This document shows positions 53,595-63,521 of a stretch of 64,000 bases of DNA, in pieces. The stretch spans positions 147,546,675-147,610,674 of the forward strand of contig OY757010.1 of the NCBI GenBank assembly GCA_963580285.1. Direction: 5' to 3'. Made by a program: the position numbers and the translations under genes. Source of the DNA: Lucinisca nassula. Its lineage: Eukaryota; Mollusca; Bivalvia; Lucinida; Lucinidae. A model generated the notes under the pieces. The model searched no databases and was not told where the DNA came from. It saw nothing but the letters and a program-made list of their open reading frames with translations. Within the stretch, counting starts at the first letter, position 1; each line of letters begins with the position of its first letter.

Positions 53595-53908
53595 CGGCTA
53601 TAGTTTATCAACGACCTTTGAGAGTTCAACGTTCAAGCGTGATAAGACTATTCCATGTTTTAGGGGAAGCAGGTTTCGGATTTCTTTTTTTTTTTTTTTT
53701 TTTTTTTTCACTGGATTTTAAAAATATAAAAACGTTTTTTGATAATGCCATTATGTAAAAGCCGTGGCCAAATGGTTAATATGATGCAGTGCCAATCTCA
53801 GTAAAACTATATCGCCCAACGAATGTAAAATCCCAACCGATGGCGGCTTATCTAAAACACGGACTAGTCCAAAATTTAAAGTGCAGTCACGTCTCACTGC
53901 GTTTTGAA
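53595..53908 (+). repeat. Element O, left arm of a long inverted repeat
   Basis: TATAGTTTATCAACGACCTT to CACTGCGTTTTGAAAGAC pairs with 54100-54395. A T-run (53683-53708) interrupts the left arm. Confidence 0.88.
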
Positions 53909-54099
53909 AGACTTTACAGTGTGAGCTGGGTATATGTTACACATTTATGTGCAACGGTTCTTTTCCAAAATGTTAATAAGATTTCGATCTTACAAATTTA
54001 TGTATAACTGGAATCCACCTCAACAGCAATTATGAAGCGTCGCTGCAACGCGTTACAGTATGAGAACGTCAGCATGCTCTTTGACCGACAAAACCCATT

Positions 54100-54395
54100 T
54101 TATAGTCTTACAAAACGCAGTGAGACGTGACTGCACTTTTAATTTTGGACTAGTCCGTGTTTTAGATAAGCCGCCTTCGGTTGGGATTTTACATTGGGCG
54201 ATATAATTTTACTGAGATTGGTACTGCATCATATTAACCACTTGGCCACGGCTTTTACATAATGGCATTATCAAAAAACGTTTTTATAATTTTAAAATCA
54301 CGTGAAAAAAAAGAAATCCGAAACACATGGAATAGTCTTGTCACGCTTGAACGTTGAACTCCCAAAGGTCGTTGATAAACTATAATGACTGACTT
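54100..54395 (-). repeat. Element O, right arm
   Basis: Inverse of the left arm; about 190 bp of loop (53909-54099) separates them. Loop sequence TTTCGATCTTACAAATTTAT recurs at 55118. Confidence 0.88.
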
Positions 54396-54475
54396 AGTTT
54401 AGTTCTTATCAAGAATAAATTTTCAACATGAATTAACTTTACACACGTCAAATTCAACCGTGAGTCACAGTAGCA

Positions 54476-54542
54476 GAAGCAACGTCTCCAAAATGATCTT
54501 TACAGTGTTGACGGGGCGTTAAACCTCAAACCAAACAAGCAG
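54476..54542 (+). mobile_element. SINE-like C tail, strongly 5'-truncated
   Basis: GAAGCAACGTCTCCAAAATG to the CAAACAAGC tail. Confidence 0.82.
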
Positions 54543-54546
54543 AAGT

Positions 54547-54724
54547 ATTAAATATAGATTATGGGTACTCGTTAGAACCGCCTCAATGAGGCGGTTCTAA
54601 CGAGTACCCACAGTCAATATTTTTAGCAGAAATAAGAAAAATATTACAATTTTTCATCAGAAAATATTCGTTCTTTTTCGGCGGTTAAGTTAACAATGCA
54701 TTTGTATAGGCGTGTTTTCGTAAT
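54547..54724. mobile_element. MITE family A, copy 15 (core plus right half)
   Basis: Clean core GAACCGCCTCAATGAGGCGG and right end TAGGCGTGTTTTCGTAATG. Confidence 0.88.
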
Positions 54725-54759
54725 GTTTATCGTAATGGCATACGACAACAGTGTGAGCT

Positions 54760-55060
54760 TGTTATATAGAGGATCTTACACGAGTGGTCATTTCATATGA
54801 AATTTATGAAACGAGCCTTCGGCGAGTTTCATAAATTTCATATGAAATGACCACGAGTGTAAGATTCTCTTTATCATATTACTACTTTAAATTGGATTTT
54901 ATCGCCTTTAAATTTGACAAGTTTTCTACGAAAAATGCATTGTTGACATGGACGTCGTCATGACGTTACTTAATCCCGCCAAAGTGTTATTACACGTGTG
55001 GTCATACGATTTTTATTACACGACGTTATCCACTGCTTGTCAACGACGTCATATGATAAA
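54760..55060 (+). mobile_element. Hairpin element N, copy 2
   Basis: A strong hairpin at about 54773-54866 (GTGGTCATTTCATATGAAAT with inverse) is followed by ATTGTTGACATGGACGTCGT and GTGTTATTACACGTGTGGTC. Confidence 0.8.
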
Positions 55061-55180
55061 TGCTAATATGATACAAAGGCATCTGCTACTCTTCTTTTCC
55101 AAAATGGTAATACATTTCGATCTTACAAATATATGTATAACTTGAATCCAACTCCACAGCAATTTTGATGTGTCGTTTAA

Positions 55181-55418
55181 AGGGAATGGAAACACCTGGC
55201 AATTTTTTTTTCACCATTTGTCAAAGGAAGATAACTTTCGGGACTTCCTGTTCACTTTTCTATAATCCCTGTCCCACTGAAAAAGGGGTCTACACTTAAA
55301 GGAAAGAATTTGCTCCTGAGGAGCAAATTCTTTCCTTTAAGAGTTGACCCCTATCGACATGGGAGACAAAAATACTTTTACAGGAGTTGCCTCCCCTGAA
55401 GGTGTTCCCATTCCCCTT
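55181..55418. mobile_element. MITE family M, copy 2
   Basis: TTAA next to both ends; AGGGAATGGAAACACCTGGC and GAAGGTGTTCCCATTCCCC; hairpin AAAGAATTTGCTCCTGAGGA with inverse. Confidence 0.88.
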
Positions 55419-55492
55419 AATAATGCATCGTGATACCGTATTGCATGTACATCTTCAGCATGCTCACTTCTTGAAACTGACTCAGTCTGGTA

Positions 55493-55820
55493 CAGTAGAA
55501 CTTCGATGGCTCGAACACCGATGGCTCGTTTCCCATGGCTGGGTCGAACTCGTAATTGAGCCCCTAGGGAAATCCTCAAGATAATTAATGGTGTGGGATG
55601 ATAAAGGAGATTTTAGTCTTTTATCTTGCAAATGTGTAGTGTGTGTACTCATTAGAATCGCCTCGGTGAGGCGATTCTAATGAGTACACACAGCAAACAT
55701 TTTCATTATCTAAAGTATCTCGTTATGCCTCTTGGTAGTGACCTTCAGTGGCTCGAACTACCGCTGTCTCGAATAAAATCCCATAGTCCCAAAGGGGTTC
55801 GAGCCATCGAAGTTCGACTG
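55493..55820. mobile_element. MITE family I, copy 3
   Basis: TA-flanked; CAGTAGAACTTCGATGGCTC and CCATCGAAGTTCGACTG; core GAATCGCCTCGGTGAGGCGATT. Confidence 0.92.
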
Positions 55821-55979
55821 TAGTTACTAAAAGATTCTATCAAGAATATAGATTTACCACAGAAATTATCTTTCCAAACGTCAAACTCAACCGTGCGTCA
55901 TAGTTGCAGTAAAATTGCCACTTTAAAGAGTGACCGGGCCGACGCATGAGTAAAAGAAAAAGCTTTTATTATAGGAATG

Positions 55980-56154
55980 CTTTACGAAAACAGGCCTATA
56001 CACATACATTGTAAATTTCACCGCATAAAAAACGATGATTTTAGATGTGATATTTGTCTTCTTTCTGCTCGAAATATAGATTGTTTGTACATGTAAGAGG
56101 CGTTTCTAACGGGTACCAATAACCTGTCTTTGAGCAGAAATAACAAAAACGATG
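55980..56154. mobile_element. MITE family A, copy 16 (decayed)
   Basis: TTACGAAAACAGGCCTATAC to GAGCAGAAATAAC; left core arm lost. Confidence 0.75.
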
Positions 56155-56194
56155 TATACGTGTATGGGGTGCCGTTTTACTATTTAATCCATAT

Positions 56195-56555
56195 TTATAG
56201 ATATCCATAAATCGAATTATGGATATCCATAATTCGATTTATGGATATCCATAAATCAGCCGAATAATGGATATCCATAATTCGAATTATGGATATCCAT
56301 AAATCGAATTATGGATATCCATAATTCCATTTATGGATATCATTAATTCAAATCGATTTATGGATATCCATAATTCGATTTATGGATATCCATAATTCGA
56401 TATCCATAATTCGATTTATGGATATCCATTATTCCTCTGATTTATGGATATCCATAATTCGAATTATGGATATCCATAATTCGATTTATGGATATCCATA
56501 ATTCAGATCGATTTATGGATATCCATAATTCGAATTATGGTTATCCATAAATAAC
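56195..56555. repeat. Left GGATATCC palindrome array
   Basis: About a dozen exact GGATATCC centres plus variants, spaced about 20-30 bp, each in ATTATGGATATCCATAAT-like context and joined by TCGAAT or TCGATT. Confidence 0.95.
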
Positions 56556-56908
56556 CGTCAAAGCTTTTGGTTTAATGATTTCTCCCAAAGACACGTGATT
56601 GTTTAATGTAAAAAATCTTCAAGGTCTTCATGATGGCCAGTCAAAGGGACCTCTCTGCCGTGCAACCTTTTCAGTCCGTAAGGCTTCCAAAGCAACGAAC
56701 GCCATTAGCTGAACCCCCGCCACGTTTGCAGTTAAATATCGGAACCAGCCGTAAGATCTGGAAACTCCGGCCAGCGCATCCTGTCCCTCTGGAATCTCCT
56801 CTATGAGGACTGCGATCTAAGGACACTAAAAGTCGGACGTTAAATTATAATTATCCAAACAGGCAATCCGTGCATGCTTTCTGGAGAAAAATGCACATGG
56901 TCGTTATA

Positions 56909-57038
56909 CAGTAAAATTCCTATATTAAGACCACCTTTGAACAGTTCCAAAGGTGGTCCCTTGCACCCTTCTAAATAAACTTTTTAAAGCAGAATTAGTC
57001 TTAATTTTAGGTGGTCTTAATAGCAGAGTTTCACTGTT
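56909..57038. mobile_element. Hairpin element J, copy 3
   Basis: CAGTAAAATTCCTATATTAA and TCTTAATAGCAGAGTTTCACTG ends. Confidence 0.78.
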
Positions 57039-57116
57039 TATAGCATTAACATATAGCCATATAATACTCTACTTGAGATATATGGAGTACCAGGCAAAGT
57101 CAGATATACCTCCTGG

Positions 57117-57668
57117 CCCCCGCGAATTGGGGCTTGGAGACATAGATTTGGCTGCATTAGCTGAGAGTACTGGTAAACCGTTTAGAATGTCTAAGCCAGT
57201 CCAAACAAAGTCGTGTGAGTCAATGGGTGACAGGGATTGAGATGTTTGTTTGGATTTGAGTTTAACGGCCCAGTCAACACTAATTTAGGTCATTTTTGGG
57301 GCCGGTCAGTTTACCTACCCGCACTTTTTCTGGGCAGGCTTATATGTAAGCAGTTAACCAGTGCAGTGCACATAATTTCGCCAGACACTGACAACTGCCC
57401 TTCTTGAATAAGCGAAAGGGAGAGAATGACAGTAGAAAATATTTCATGACCAATCTCCACGAAAGAATGTTGCCGACCCTCGGAGGTGTTGAACCCGCGT
57501 CCTCCTAATCACCAGTCAGACGCGCATCCGACTGAGCTACCGAGGCCAGCGGGATTTAGATGTCATTTAATCTCAATGAAGGCTTAATGTCTAACATAAT
57601 TGGAAGCAACGTCTCCAAAAAGACCTAAATAGTATTGAAGGGGACGTTAAACCTCAAATCAAACAAAA
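57117..57668 (+). mobile_element. SINE-like C copy, split by SINE D
   Basis: Pieces 57117-57240 and about 57550-57668. The break is at GGGATTGAGATG, repeated as GGGATTTAGATG after the insert, a 12-bp target-site duplication with one mismatch. Confidence 0.9.
57241..57548 (-). mobile_element. SINE family D, full copy (tRNA-derived head)
   Basis: On the minus strand the head reads GGCCTCGGTAGCTCAGTCGG (box A) and GCGGGTTCAACACC (box B). The body runs to the tail TGACTGGGCCGTTAAACTCA and a CAAACA end. It is inserted in a C copy. Confidence 0.92.
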
Positions 57669-57844
57669 CATATCTCTCCTACACCATAGGCCACCACTAA
57701 GCCTACCCTACATTACCTCCACCACTATCCCGGCTTTTATTACACACCTAAATTGGAAACCTGATGCGAATAGTCGAGTTTTTTGTGTGTTTTGTTATGC
57801 AAAGGGAGCAGTCATTATTCATTAGGTTTATTTGCAGAGTTGAA

Positions 57845-58118
57845 TTATGGATAGCCATACGATTTATGGATATCAATAAATCGAATAATGGATATCCATT
57901 ATTCCATTTATGGATATCATTAATTCAGTTTGATTTGTGGATATCCACAATTCGATTCATGGATATCCATAAATCGAATTATGGATATCCATAAATAATT
58001 ATGGATATCCATAAATAATTATGGATATCCATAAATAATAATGGATATCCATATTTTGAATTATGGAAATCCATAATTCGAATTATGGATATCCATAAAT
58101 AATTATCGATATCTATAA
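57845..58118. repeat. Right GGATATCC palindrome array
   Basis: About eight exact centres plus variants; the 20-bp period ATGGATATCCATAAATAATT is regular at 57982-58041. Confidence 0.95.
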
Positions 58119-58173
58119 ATACGGATTAAATAGTAAAACGGCGCCCCATATACGTGCCCCTTAGAGCAATCTT

Positions 58174-58362
58174 TCGTAATTCCAAAATGGTTTATTTTCA
58201 GATTAAACATGTGATATAATTCTTATTGGAGTTAAAACATAAGTCGTATGCTCTCATTAGAATCGCCTCATTGAGGCGGTTATAACGAGTATCAACAACC
58301 TTTGTTTTAGCGTAAAAATAACAAAACATGATATATAGCCCTGTAAACCCCAGTTTTCTCAT
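58174..58362. mobile_element. MITE family B, copy 10 (ends incomplete)
   Basis: CCAAAATGGTTTATTTTCAG, core GAATCGCCTCATTGAGGCGG, then CCCTGTAAACCCCAGTTTTC. Confidence 0.75.
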
Positions 58363-58532
58363 TTTTTTATCCTTTGGGATCATTGAGTTCATTTAGAATC
58401 ATTTTGAAGATAGAGTTCTGCTTAAGCTGGTGCTAGAGGCCGTTGCCGGTGTTGCACATTTCAGCACTGGTCATGAACAGACTCACAGATTTGGTGTATT
58501 CTTTGCTTCCAAAGAATCCAACTATTTTTAGA

Positions 58533-58746
58533 CATCACGAAAACAGGCCTATATAATTTTGAGCCCCTTGAACCCCACTTTCGTATAGTAAAACTGGGTT
58601 TTACAGGGGTTAACCTTATTTTTCTCATTTCTGCTCTAAAATATAGATTAGTGGTACTCGTTAGAATCGCCTCGATGAGGCGGTTCTAACGTGTATCCAA
58701 TTTTTTTTTTTTTTTTGGGGGGGGGGGGGGGCAGAAATAAGAAAAT
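58533..58746. mobile_element. MITE family A, copy 17 (right end missing)
   Basis: CATCACGAAAACAGGCCTAT to the right arm; a T-run followed by a G16-class run (58697-58730) replaces part of the stem. Confidence 0.85.
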
Positions 58747-59037
58747 CATTATGAAAACACGCCTATACAAGTACATTGTAAACTTTACCACCGCAAAAAA
58801 AAAAATGAAATTTTAAGATGAAAAATTGTGATATTTTTCTTATTTCTGCTCAAAATAAAGAGTGTGGGTACTGGTTAGAGCCGCCTCATCGAGACGGTTC
58901 TAACGGGTAGCCACAATCTATATTTTAGAGCAGAAATAAGAAAAATAAGGTACACCCCTGTAAACCACAGTTTTACATGTACTATATGAAAGTGGGATTC
59001 AAGGGGCTCAAAATTATATAGGCGTGTTTTCGTGATG
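58747..59037. mobile_element. MITE family A, copy 18
   Basis: CATTATGAAAACACGCCTAT to GGCGTGTTTTCGTGATG, opposite orientation to copy 17 and directly abutting it. A B-end scrap follows at 59046-59085. Confidence 0.9.
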
Positions 59038-59252
59038 ACATATTTAGAGGGTTGTTCATTGTACAGACTTGTCAACGTGCTGGTGAGTCTGCGAACTGCA
59101 AAAGCCCTGAAGAGTCTGCGCTTATCCAATTGTTGGTATTTTATGCGATACGTGCACTTTTCTCATCAGCTTGTTCAGCAGTTTTGTAATTAGTAATGCT
59201 TCATAATGGCTCTACCATGCATCTAAAAACACACATTTCAAAATAGAACTTA

Positions 59253-59531
59253 CATCACGTGAACAAGTCCGTGAAATGAACACCCCTTACACCCCACTTT
59301 GTATAGAGAAAACTGGGGTTTACGGGGGTAAACATTATTTTTCCTATTTTTACTCCAAGACATAGGTTGTGGGTACTCGTTAGAACCGCCTCAACGAGGC
59401 GGTTCTAACGAGCACCCATAACCTATGTTTGCGGTATAAATAAGAAAGATATCGTGGATTTTCATCAGAAAAATAGCCATTTTGGAGATGTGAAAAAATG
59501 CACTATGTCTTACGGGTGGGTTATCGTAATG
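59253..59531. mobile_element. MITE family B, copy 11
   Basis: Consensus-like; CATCACGTGAACAAGTCCGT to GGTGGGTTATCGTAATG, core GAACCGCCTCAACGAGGCGG. Confidence 0.93.
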
Positions 59532-59994
59532 ATTGTCAATGAGCTTAATAGATATTGGAGGGTTATTGCTTGTTTGATATTTTGACTGGGGTGTAATGCG
59601 AGAAATTACACATTACACGCATTCTAATCAGAATGAAACGTGAACTGCTAAAACGAATAAAAAGTCACTTGTGAAAAATGTCAGCTGGAAAACCCTATTA
59701 TGTTCACTATAAAAAAGAGGCATTAAACGAACTACGTTGAACTTCAAGAGTCAGCGATAAACCAACTACGTATCTTGGAACAGAAACAAAATGAGCCACT
59801 ATACTGAAAACAGTACTTGTCGCAAAGGCGACCAGCCAGAACTCAGGCTGGCCATACATGTATTTGTTGGCTAAAAAGGTGCATGCATTTACCCTTTTTG
59901 TACCAAATGGAATATTCCACCTTAATTATACAGCAAGAGTCCATTTCAAACTTCCGGGTTGTCAAGTTGTGTTTTCTAAAAAACACGAAATTTT

Positions 59995-60063
59995 GCAAAC
60001 CGTGTTGGCCCTGATCCGAGTCCGCATTCTGCGGCGTCTGATCTAGGCCTACACTGTTTGCCA
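59995..60063. repeat. Family K hairpin 7
   Basis: GCAAACCGTGTTGGCCCTGA and GGCCTACACTGTTTGCC; inner stem CCGCATTCTGCGG. Confidence 0.82.
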
Positions 60064-60164
60064 ACTGCCAGTTTTGGGGTTTCCGATACAAAATGGGTGA
60101 AAAGTAATAAACGACGCCAGTATGTCAAAGTACATTATTTCATACGTCCAACATTGATTTCAGT

Positions 60165-60250
60165 TTATGGTTTACCCCTGTAACCCCTGTTAAACCCAGT
60201 TTCTCTATATAAATGTTAGTTTACATGCGTTTTCACTACACGGACTTGAC
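60165..60250. mobile_element. MITE family B end fragment
   Basis: GGTTTACCCCTGTAACCCCT to TTTTCACTACACGGACTTGA. Confidence 0.6.
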
Positions 60251-60648
60251 GAATGTGAAAAGCAAATCACATTGAATGGCATGATGGCCTTTCAACTGAC
60301 ATAAGTACAGCGCTGTACAGAGTTGCTTAAGTCTAGATTTATACATGTACCTATTATTGAACCCTTCTTTTCAAAAATATGCCGCCTATGATTTATCACC
60401 AGGCGGCATACAGGGCATGCTTATTTTCATGATATGTAAATGCTTTTTGAATCCATTTCTTTCAAAGGCTTTTGAGAGAATTTTAGATTTTCCACAAATA
60501 GCTTATCACATGATCTTGTGCAGTTTTAAGGACACTGATTCAAATGTTGCCCCGTTTGAATTATGGATTGGAGACTTATCAGTCTATAATCAAGCATAAA
60601 AATTCTTATGAAAATAACTTGGCATTTTAGCGATGCGTTTTTACCGTA
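60251..60648. other. Unassigned stretch
   Basis: An 84-codon frame (60345-60599) has no recognisable domain; not called. Confidence 0.4.
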
Positions 60649-60790
60649 CAGTAAAATTCCTTTGTAAAGACCACCTTTGGGACTGTTCAAAAGTGGTCTT
60701 TAAGACCACTTTTGAACAGTCCCAAAGGAGGTCTCTGATCAGAGGACAGTGTCTGCAGACAAGACAAGGAAAGAATAACTGCAACCTACT
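60649..60790. mobile_element. Hairpin element J, copy 4
   Basis: AAGACCACCTTTGGGACTGT with its near-inverse at 60700-60733; the far terminus is not clear. Confidence 0.7.
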
Positions 60791-60805
60791 AAATAAACTT
60801 CTAAA

Positions 60806-60980
60806 AGAGTCGGCCCGTCCATGCTTATAAACCCTATTGGTTTCATTGGGCGACAGGGCTTGAGATGTCATTTCATCTCAATGTCGGGTAAAAGTCCCAC
60901 AAAATTGGAAGCAACGTCTCCAAAATGACCTTTACAGTGTTGACGGGGACGTTAAACCTCAAATCAAACCAACAAACAAA
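60806..60980 (+). mobile_element. SINE-like C copy, 5'-truncated
   Basis: GAGTCGGCCCGTCCATGCTT to tail, close to consensus. Confidence 0.88.
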
Positions 60981-61128
60981 TACTGTATGTATTTGATTTA
61001 CCGGCATTGAGAACATTTTAGATGAAGTTTTCATGTGCTAAGTTTCAAAATAACGAAACGCATAATGTCACATTTAATGACATTACTAACATAACACACA
61101 TACAATTTATCCAAACGTAAACAGTGAT

Positions 61129-61460
61129 GTGTGTGTGTGAATTCGGGTTTAACGTCGCTTTCAACAATTTTTCAGTCATATCACGACGGTGTCTGGTTGC
61201 GACAGGGAGCTCAATGCTCACGTTTATAGTGCTGTCTCACTGAAGTATCATGTCCCAGACACATTACATGATACCACACCCAGTCACATTATCCTGACAC
61301 TGGATCGACCAGTCCTAGCTCTACCCCGTAAATCTGAGTGCCAAACGAGGAGCAGCTAGTACCATTTTTAACGACTTTGGTATGTCGCGGCCCGGGATCG
61401 AACCCGAGACCTCCCGTTCCCCGGAGCGGACACTCTACCAACTGAGCTATCGGGGCCGGT
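61129..61460 (-). mobile_element. SINE family E, copy 2 with TSD
   Basis: Inverted relative to copy 1; tRNA-like head at the right (61380-61460), TG-repeat tail at 61129-61139. CGTAAACAGTGAT at 61116-61128 and 61461-61473 is an exact 13-bp target-site duplication. Confidence 0.93.
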
Positions 61461-61499
61461 CGTAAACAGTGATAAAATCAGATTCATTCTACTACAAAT

Positions 61500-61745
61500 G
61501 TGAGCCCCGCCAAGCGAATTTGTGTCTTCGAGCATTCCGTCATGACAAATTTTAACTGCTCATGCCCAGCCATTCAGAGGGGCCAGGGATATGGCTTTCT
61601 GTCTGGAGGTTCCTCTTGATTCACTGCTTGTATGATCGAGCAGCAAAGGTTCTGGCGAGACTGCGCGGATGCGCAGGCTCGCCTGAACCTTCGCTGCTCG
61701 CATAGGCGATAAGTACCAAAATCGCTTGACGGGGCCCAATGTGTG
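61500..61745 (-). mobile_element. Hairpin element P, copy 1
   Basis: TGAGCCCCGCCAAGCGAATT at one end and AATCGCTTGACGGGGCCCA at the other; internal palindrome around GACTGCGCGGATGCGCAGGC. Inverted copy at 62436-62672. Confidence 0.85.
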
Positions 61746-61853
61746 GCAGATTTGTTGGGTTTTTAGAACGAAAATATAATCTAAGAGGATTTTCATGTGA
61801 ACAGTACATAAAGTACACTGACTTGGTAAAACGAACTTGCCTAGTGGAGTAAC

Positions 61854-62135
61854 CATTACGCAAACACACCTATACAAACACATTGCCACCTTTATCGCCG
61901 AAAAAAAATGAAAATTGTATGATGAAAAATTGTGATATTTTTCTTATTTCTGCTCAAAATATAGATTGTGGGCACTCGTTAGAACCGCCTCATCGAGGCG
62001 GTTCTAACGAGAACCCACAATCGATATTTTAGATTAGAAATAAGAAAAATCAGGTATACCCCAGGAAACCCCAGTTTTACTATATAAAAGTGGGGTTCAA
62101 GGGGGTCAAAATTATATAGGCGTGTTTTCGTTATG
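61854..62135. mobile_element. MITE family A, copy 19
   Basis: CATTACGCAAACACACCTAT to GGCGTGTTTTCGTTATG; long stem with core GAACCGCCTCATCGAGGCGG. Confidence 0.92.
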
Positions 62136-62267
62136 GCTGCATCAGCCCAAATGTTTATGCATGATGATATAACGTTGTCTGCGCAATGCAATGCCACTAA
62201 CAGGTTCATCAAGCCTTAGTAACAAATAGGCTGGCTGCCTTATTCATTTTGGAAATGGCCTATTGGA

Positions 62268-62435
62268 TACCGACTGGTAAATAGAGAATACCAGGTTCGT
62301 GTCTTTTGATATCAAGTTTATCAGGCAAGGCTTTGAGAACGCTTGTAGAATCGCGAGGCTTGACATGCGTTCTCGAAGCCGAGCCTGATAAACTTGATAT
62401 CAAATGACACAAATCGGGTATTCTATTTATCAGTT
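62268..62435. repeat. Long hairpin next to P copy 2
   Basis: Arms of about 75 bp: TTTGATATCAAGTTTATCAG (left, about 62307) and CTGATAAACTTGATATCAAA (right, about 62386), with matching AATAGA/TCTATT outer parts. Confidence 0.88.
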
Positions 62436-62672
62436 GGGCCCCGTCAAGCGATTTTGTACTTATCGCCTATGCGAGCAGCGAGGGTTCAGGCGAGCCTGCG
62501 CATCCACGCAGTCTCGCCGGAACCTTTGCTACTCGCTCATATAAGCAGTGTTTCAAGAGGAACCTTCAGACAGAAAGCCATATCCCTCGCTCCTCTGAAT
62601 GGCTGGGCATACGCAGTTAAAATTTGTAATGAACGAATGCTCGAAGACACAAATTCGCTTGGCGGGACTCAG
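62436..62672 (+). mobile_element. Hairpin element P, copy 2
   Basis: GGGCCCCGTCAAGCGATTTT to AAATTCGCTTGGCGGGA. The long frame across 62394-62816 is a by-product of the palindrome. Confidence 0.85.
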
Positions 62673-63216
62673 TTAACCCCCTTGCACTCTCTTACAGTTT
62701 TGCCAATTGTTTCAGCAATCGAGTTCATAGGAGTACAATGTCATGATGACCTGATAAAGCTCACCTGTCCTGAGACAGCACATCTTTATCAGATCAATGT
62801 GTTACAATGTAATTAATAAGACATAAGACAAATTGTACTGTTTTAAGTCGGACAGGAAACAATATACCATTAGCTATGAATAGCTATTACCGACTTACAA
62901 ATAATACACAGCATATTTCCACATATCACTGAGCTATTAAACAATAGCACAGACACATTAAAACACAAAATATATACAGGCACATGTACAGTAAACATAT
63001 ATGAGACAGTAATAGATTAAGTCCTTATTTTGACCTAAATACACCATGCTGATCCTCCAGCTGTAACGGGCATTCCAAACTCGCTGGAAATCAGCACGGC
63101 GAAAAGTACTATTAAGAAAATAATTTATAAATAGATAAATAAACAGAAAAAATAAATATAAAAAACAGATACATGTATATCTGAAATAAATAAAAGTGAT
63201 TTATAGATCTAAGTAC
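62673..63216. other. Unassigned stretch
   Basis: AT-rich, nothing recognised. Confidence 0.5.
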
Positions 63217-63521
63217 CGCCCCCGCCCATCGGGGCTTGAAGAAATAGATGTGCTGCATGATGCTTCCACGCAGAGCTGGAACCGACCGTACGCGAGTACT
63301 GGTAAACCGTTTAGAGGATCTAAGCCTGCCCAGGCAAAGCGGTGCGAGTCGGGCCGCCCATGCATATAAACCCTTTTTGTTTCATTGGGCGACAGGTCTT
63401 GCGATCTCATTTCATCTTAATGTCGGTTAAAAGTCCCACACAATAGGAAGCAACGTCTCCAAAATGACCTATACAGTGTTGACGGGGACGTTAAACCTCA
63501 AATTTAAACAAACAAACAAAT
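63217..63521 (+). mobile_element. SINE-like C copy
   Basis: Complete plus copy from CGCCCCCGCCCATCGGGGCT to the CAAA tail. Confidence 0.9.

Larger units (their letters stand above)
56155..58155. mobile_element. Fold-back element with GGATATCC palindrome arrays
   Basis: Inverted ends: GTATACGTGTATGGGGTGCC...TTTACTATTTAATCC at the left and GGATTAAATAGTAAAACGGC...CATATACGTG at the right. Inside each end is an array of ATGGATATCCAT palindromes (56195-56555 and 57845-58118). The middle (56560-57840) carries a J element and a C copy with a nested D. No transposase is seen. Confidence 0.82.

Noticed and set aside
56195..56555. GGATATCC array as a centromeric satellite
   Set aside because: The array is short, split in two inverted blocks and bounded by matched terminal repeats, which fits an element better.
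60345..60599. 84-codon frame as a small gene
   Set aside because: No recognisable feature; a frame of this length is expected by chance in 64 kb.
62394..62816. 140-codon plus frame
   Set aside because: It is produced by the P element and its palindrome; a near-mirror frame exists in the inverted copy at 61560-61889.
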